DNA of 5,955 nt from an uncultured Coriobacteriales bacterium (GTDB taxonomy: Bacteria; Actinomycetota; Coriobacteriia; Coriobacteriales; UMGS124). The notes under the pieces are model-generated. The model saw only the letters and a program-made list of their open reading frames with translations, was not told the DNA's origin and ran no database searches. How positions within the stretch are numbered: position 1 is the first letter of the stretch; every line of letters starts with the position of its first letter. The stretch is taken from contig CAKUKJ010000163.1 of the NCBI GenBank assembly GCA_934662525.1, positions 1-5,955 on the forward strand. Reading direction: 5' to 3'. The position numbers and the translations under genes are program-made. This document shows, one piece after another, positions 5,686 through 5,955 of the stretch.

Positions 5686-5955
5686 ATTGTGGATTACGGC
5701 CAAAATGATTCCGATGGCTGTTCTCAAGTTTTTCCTGTAAGAGGCAGACGTAAATGGGGAGTTGTTTCCGCATTTTGAGGGTTCTCCAGCCATGCTTGAG
5801 TCTTAGGCCAATTCGAGTGAAGGTCTGTGTCGAGAAAGCCGGTGCGAACCTTCACTTTTGCAGTATATCTAACAGGTATTTTGCAAACGCTGCAAAGAAG
5901 GCGCGCTTCCGATGGCTTGATGATGTACCTCAAGTCTGAGTGACAGCATCAATTC
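5686..5955. other. AT-rich 3' non-coding region
   Basis: I see no supported gene. Two sampled 60-base lines are about 43-45% GC, against 60% or more in the flanking operon. A plus-strand frame from ATG 5754 (61 codons) has only a weak AAGAGG upstream, and a minus-strand frame from TTG 5933 (69 codons) has no ribosome binding site; neither encodes a family I can name. The region contains the inverted repeat at 5816-5856, TTTGCA/TGCAAA (5880-5896), and a weaker stem ACGGCCA/TGGCTGT (5696-5721) lying 7 nt before a run of five Ts at 5729-5733. It probably holds the end of the operon transcript, and perhaps a dispersed repeat. Confidence 0.5.
5816..5859 (+). terminator. Possible terminator: 9-bp inverted repeat followed by TTTT
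   Basis: AGTGAAGGT (5816-5824) and ACCTTCACT (5848-5856) are perfect inverted repeats around a 23-nt loop, and the stem runs into TTTT (5856-5859). It lies 130 nt after the stop of the last gene. The long loop and short T run make it a weak intrinsic terminator. Alternatively it is part of a repeat element or a structured leader of a gene beyond the right edge. Confidence 0.4.

Noticed and set aside
4573..5793. 406-codon minus-strand open frame
   Set aside because: It is antisense to the last gene, Arg/His-rich with no recognisable family, and runs into the non-coding tail. This is a typical high-GC shadow.
5864..5869. TATATC, or TATACT on the minus strand, as a promoter -10
   Set aside because: No acceptable -35 occurs at 15-19 nt in either direction.
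5754..5939. 61-codon plus-strand small gene in the tail
   Set aside because: It has a weak ribosome binding site and no family, and the inverted repeat at 5816-5856 lies within it.
1..5955. tRNA, rRNA, CRISPR arrays, insertion sequences or attachment sites
   Set aside because: I looked for them and saw no cloverleaf, spaced repeat array, transposase or flanking inverted repeats with target duplications.

Overview
The window looks like part of an anaerobic, high-GC actinobacterial genome of the class Coriobacteriia (gut Eggerthellaceae or Coriobacteriaceae type). This is inferred from GC-rich coding sequence, a Tat-exported ferredoxin, secreted c-type cytochromes in a respiratory locus, and strong AGGAG-type ribosome binding sites. 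No marker gene fixes the genus.

Layout. Positions 1-252 (minus strand) hold the first 84 codons of a guanine deaminase that runs off the left edge. Upstream of it on the same strand is a TetR-family regulator (345-896). A 176-bp divergent intergenic region (897-1072) separates the regulator from a plus-strand gene (1073-2548) for a Tat-exported protein with two [4Fe-4S] clusters. That region carries a candidate promoter and a dyad that could be the regulator's operator. The ferredoxin gene ends in a strong hairpin (2584-2619). A 298-bp non-coding stretch follows, with several more short inverted repeats and a possible promoter. Two plus-strand genes, probably one operon with a 19-nt gap, come next. 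The first (2847-4760) is a secreted three-haem cytochrome c fused to a sulfite-oxidase-fold module and an Ig-like Mo-co-dimerisation-type domain. The second (4780-5685) is a secreted protein with one copy of the same sulfite-oxidase-fold module. The right end (5686-5955) is AT-rich, apparently non-coding, and contains a 9-bp inverted repeat followed by four Ts.

How the genes may work together (inference). All three plus-strand products have export signals, so together they look like an extracytoplasmic redox module: an iron-sulfur relay, a haem relay fused to a putative oxidoreductase domain, and a stand-alone paralogue of that domain. The divergent TetR protein is the obvious candidate regulator. 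The substrate cannot be read from the sequence. No membrane quinol dehydrogenase, cytochrome maturation or Moco synthesis gene is in the window, so electron entry and cofactor supply must come from elsewhere. The main puzzle is that the sulfite-oxidase-fold proteins carry Sec-type rather than twin-arginine signals and lack some canonical pterin-site residues, so whether they bind Moco at all is open.
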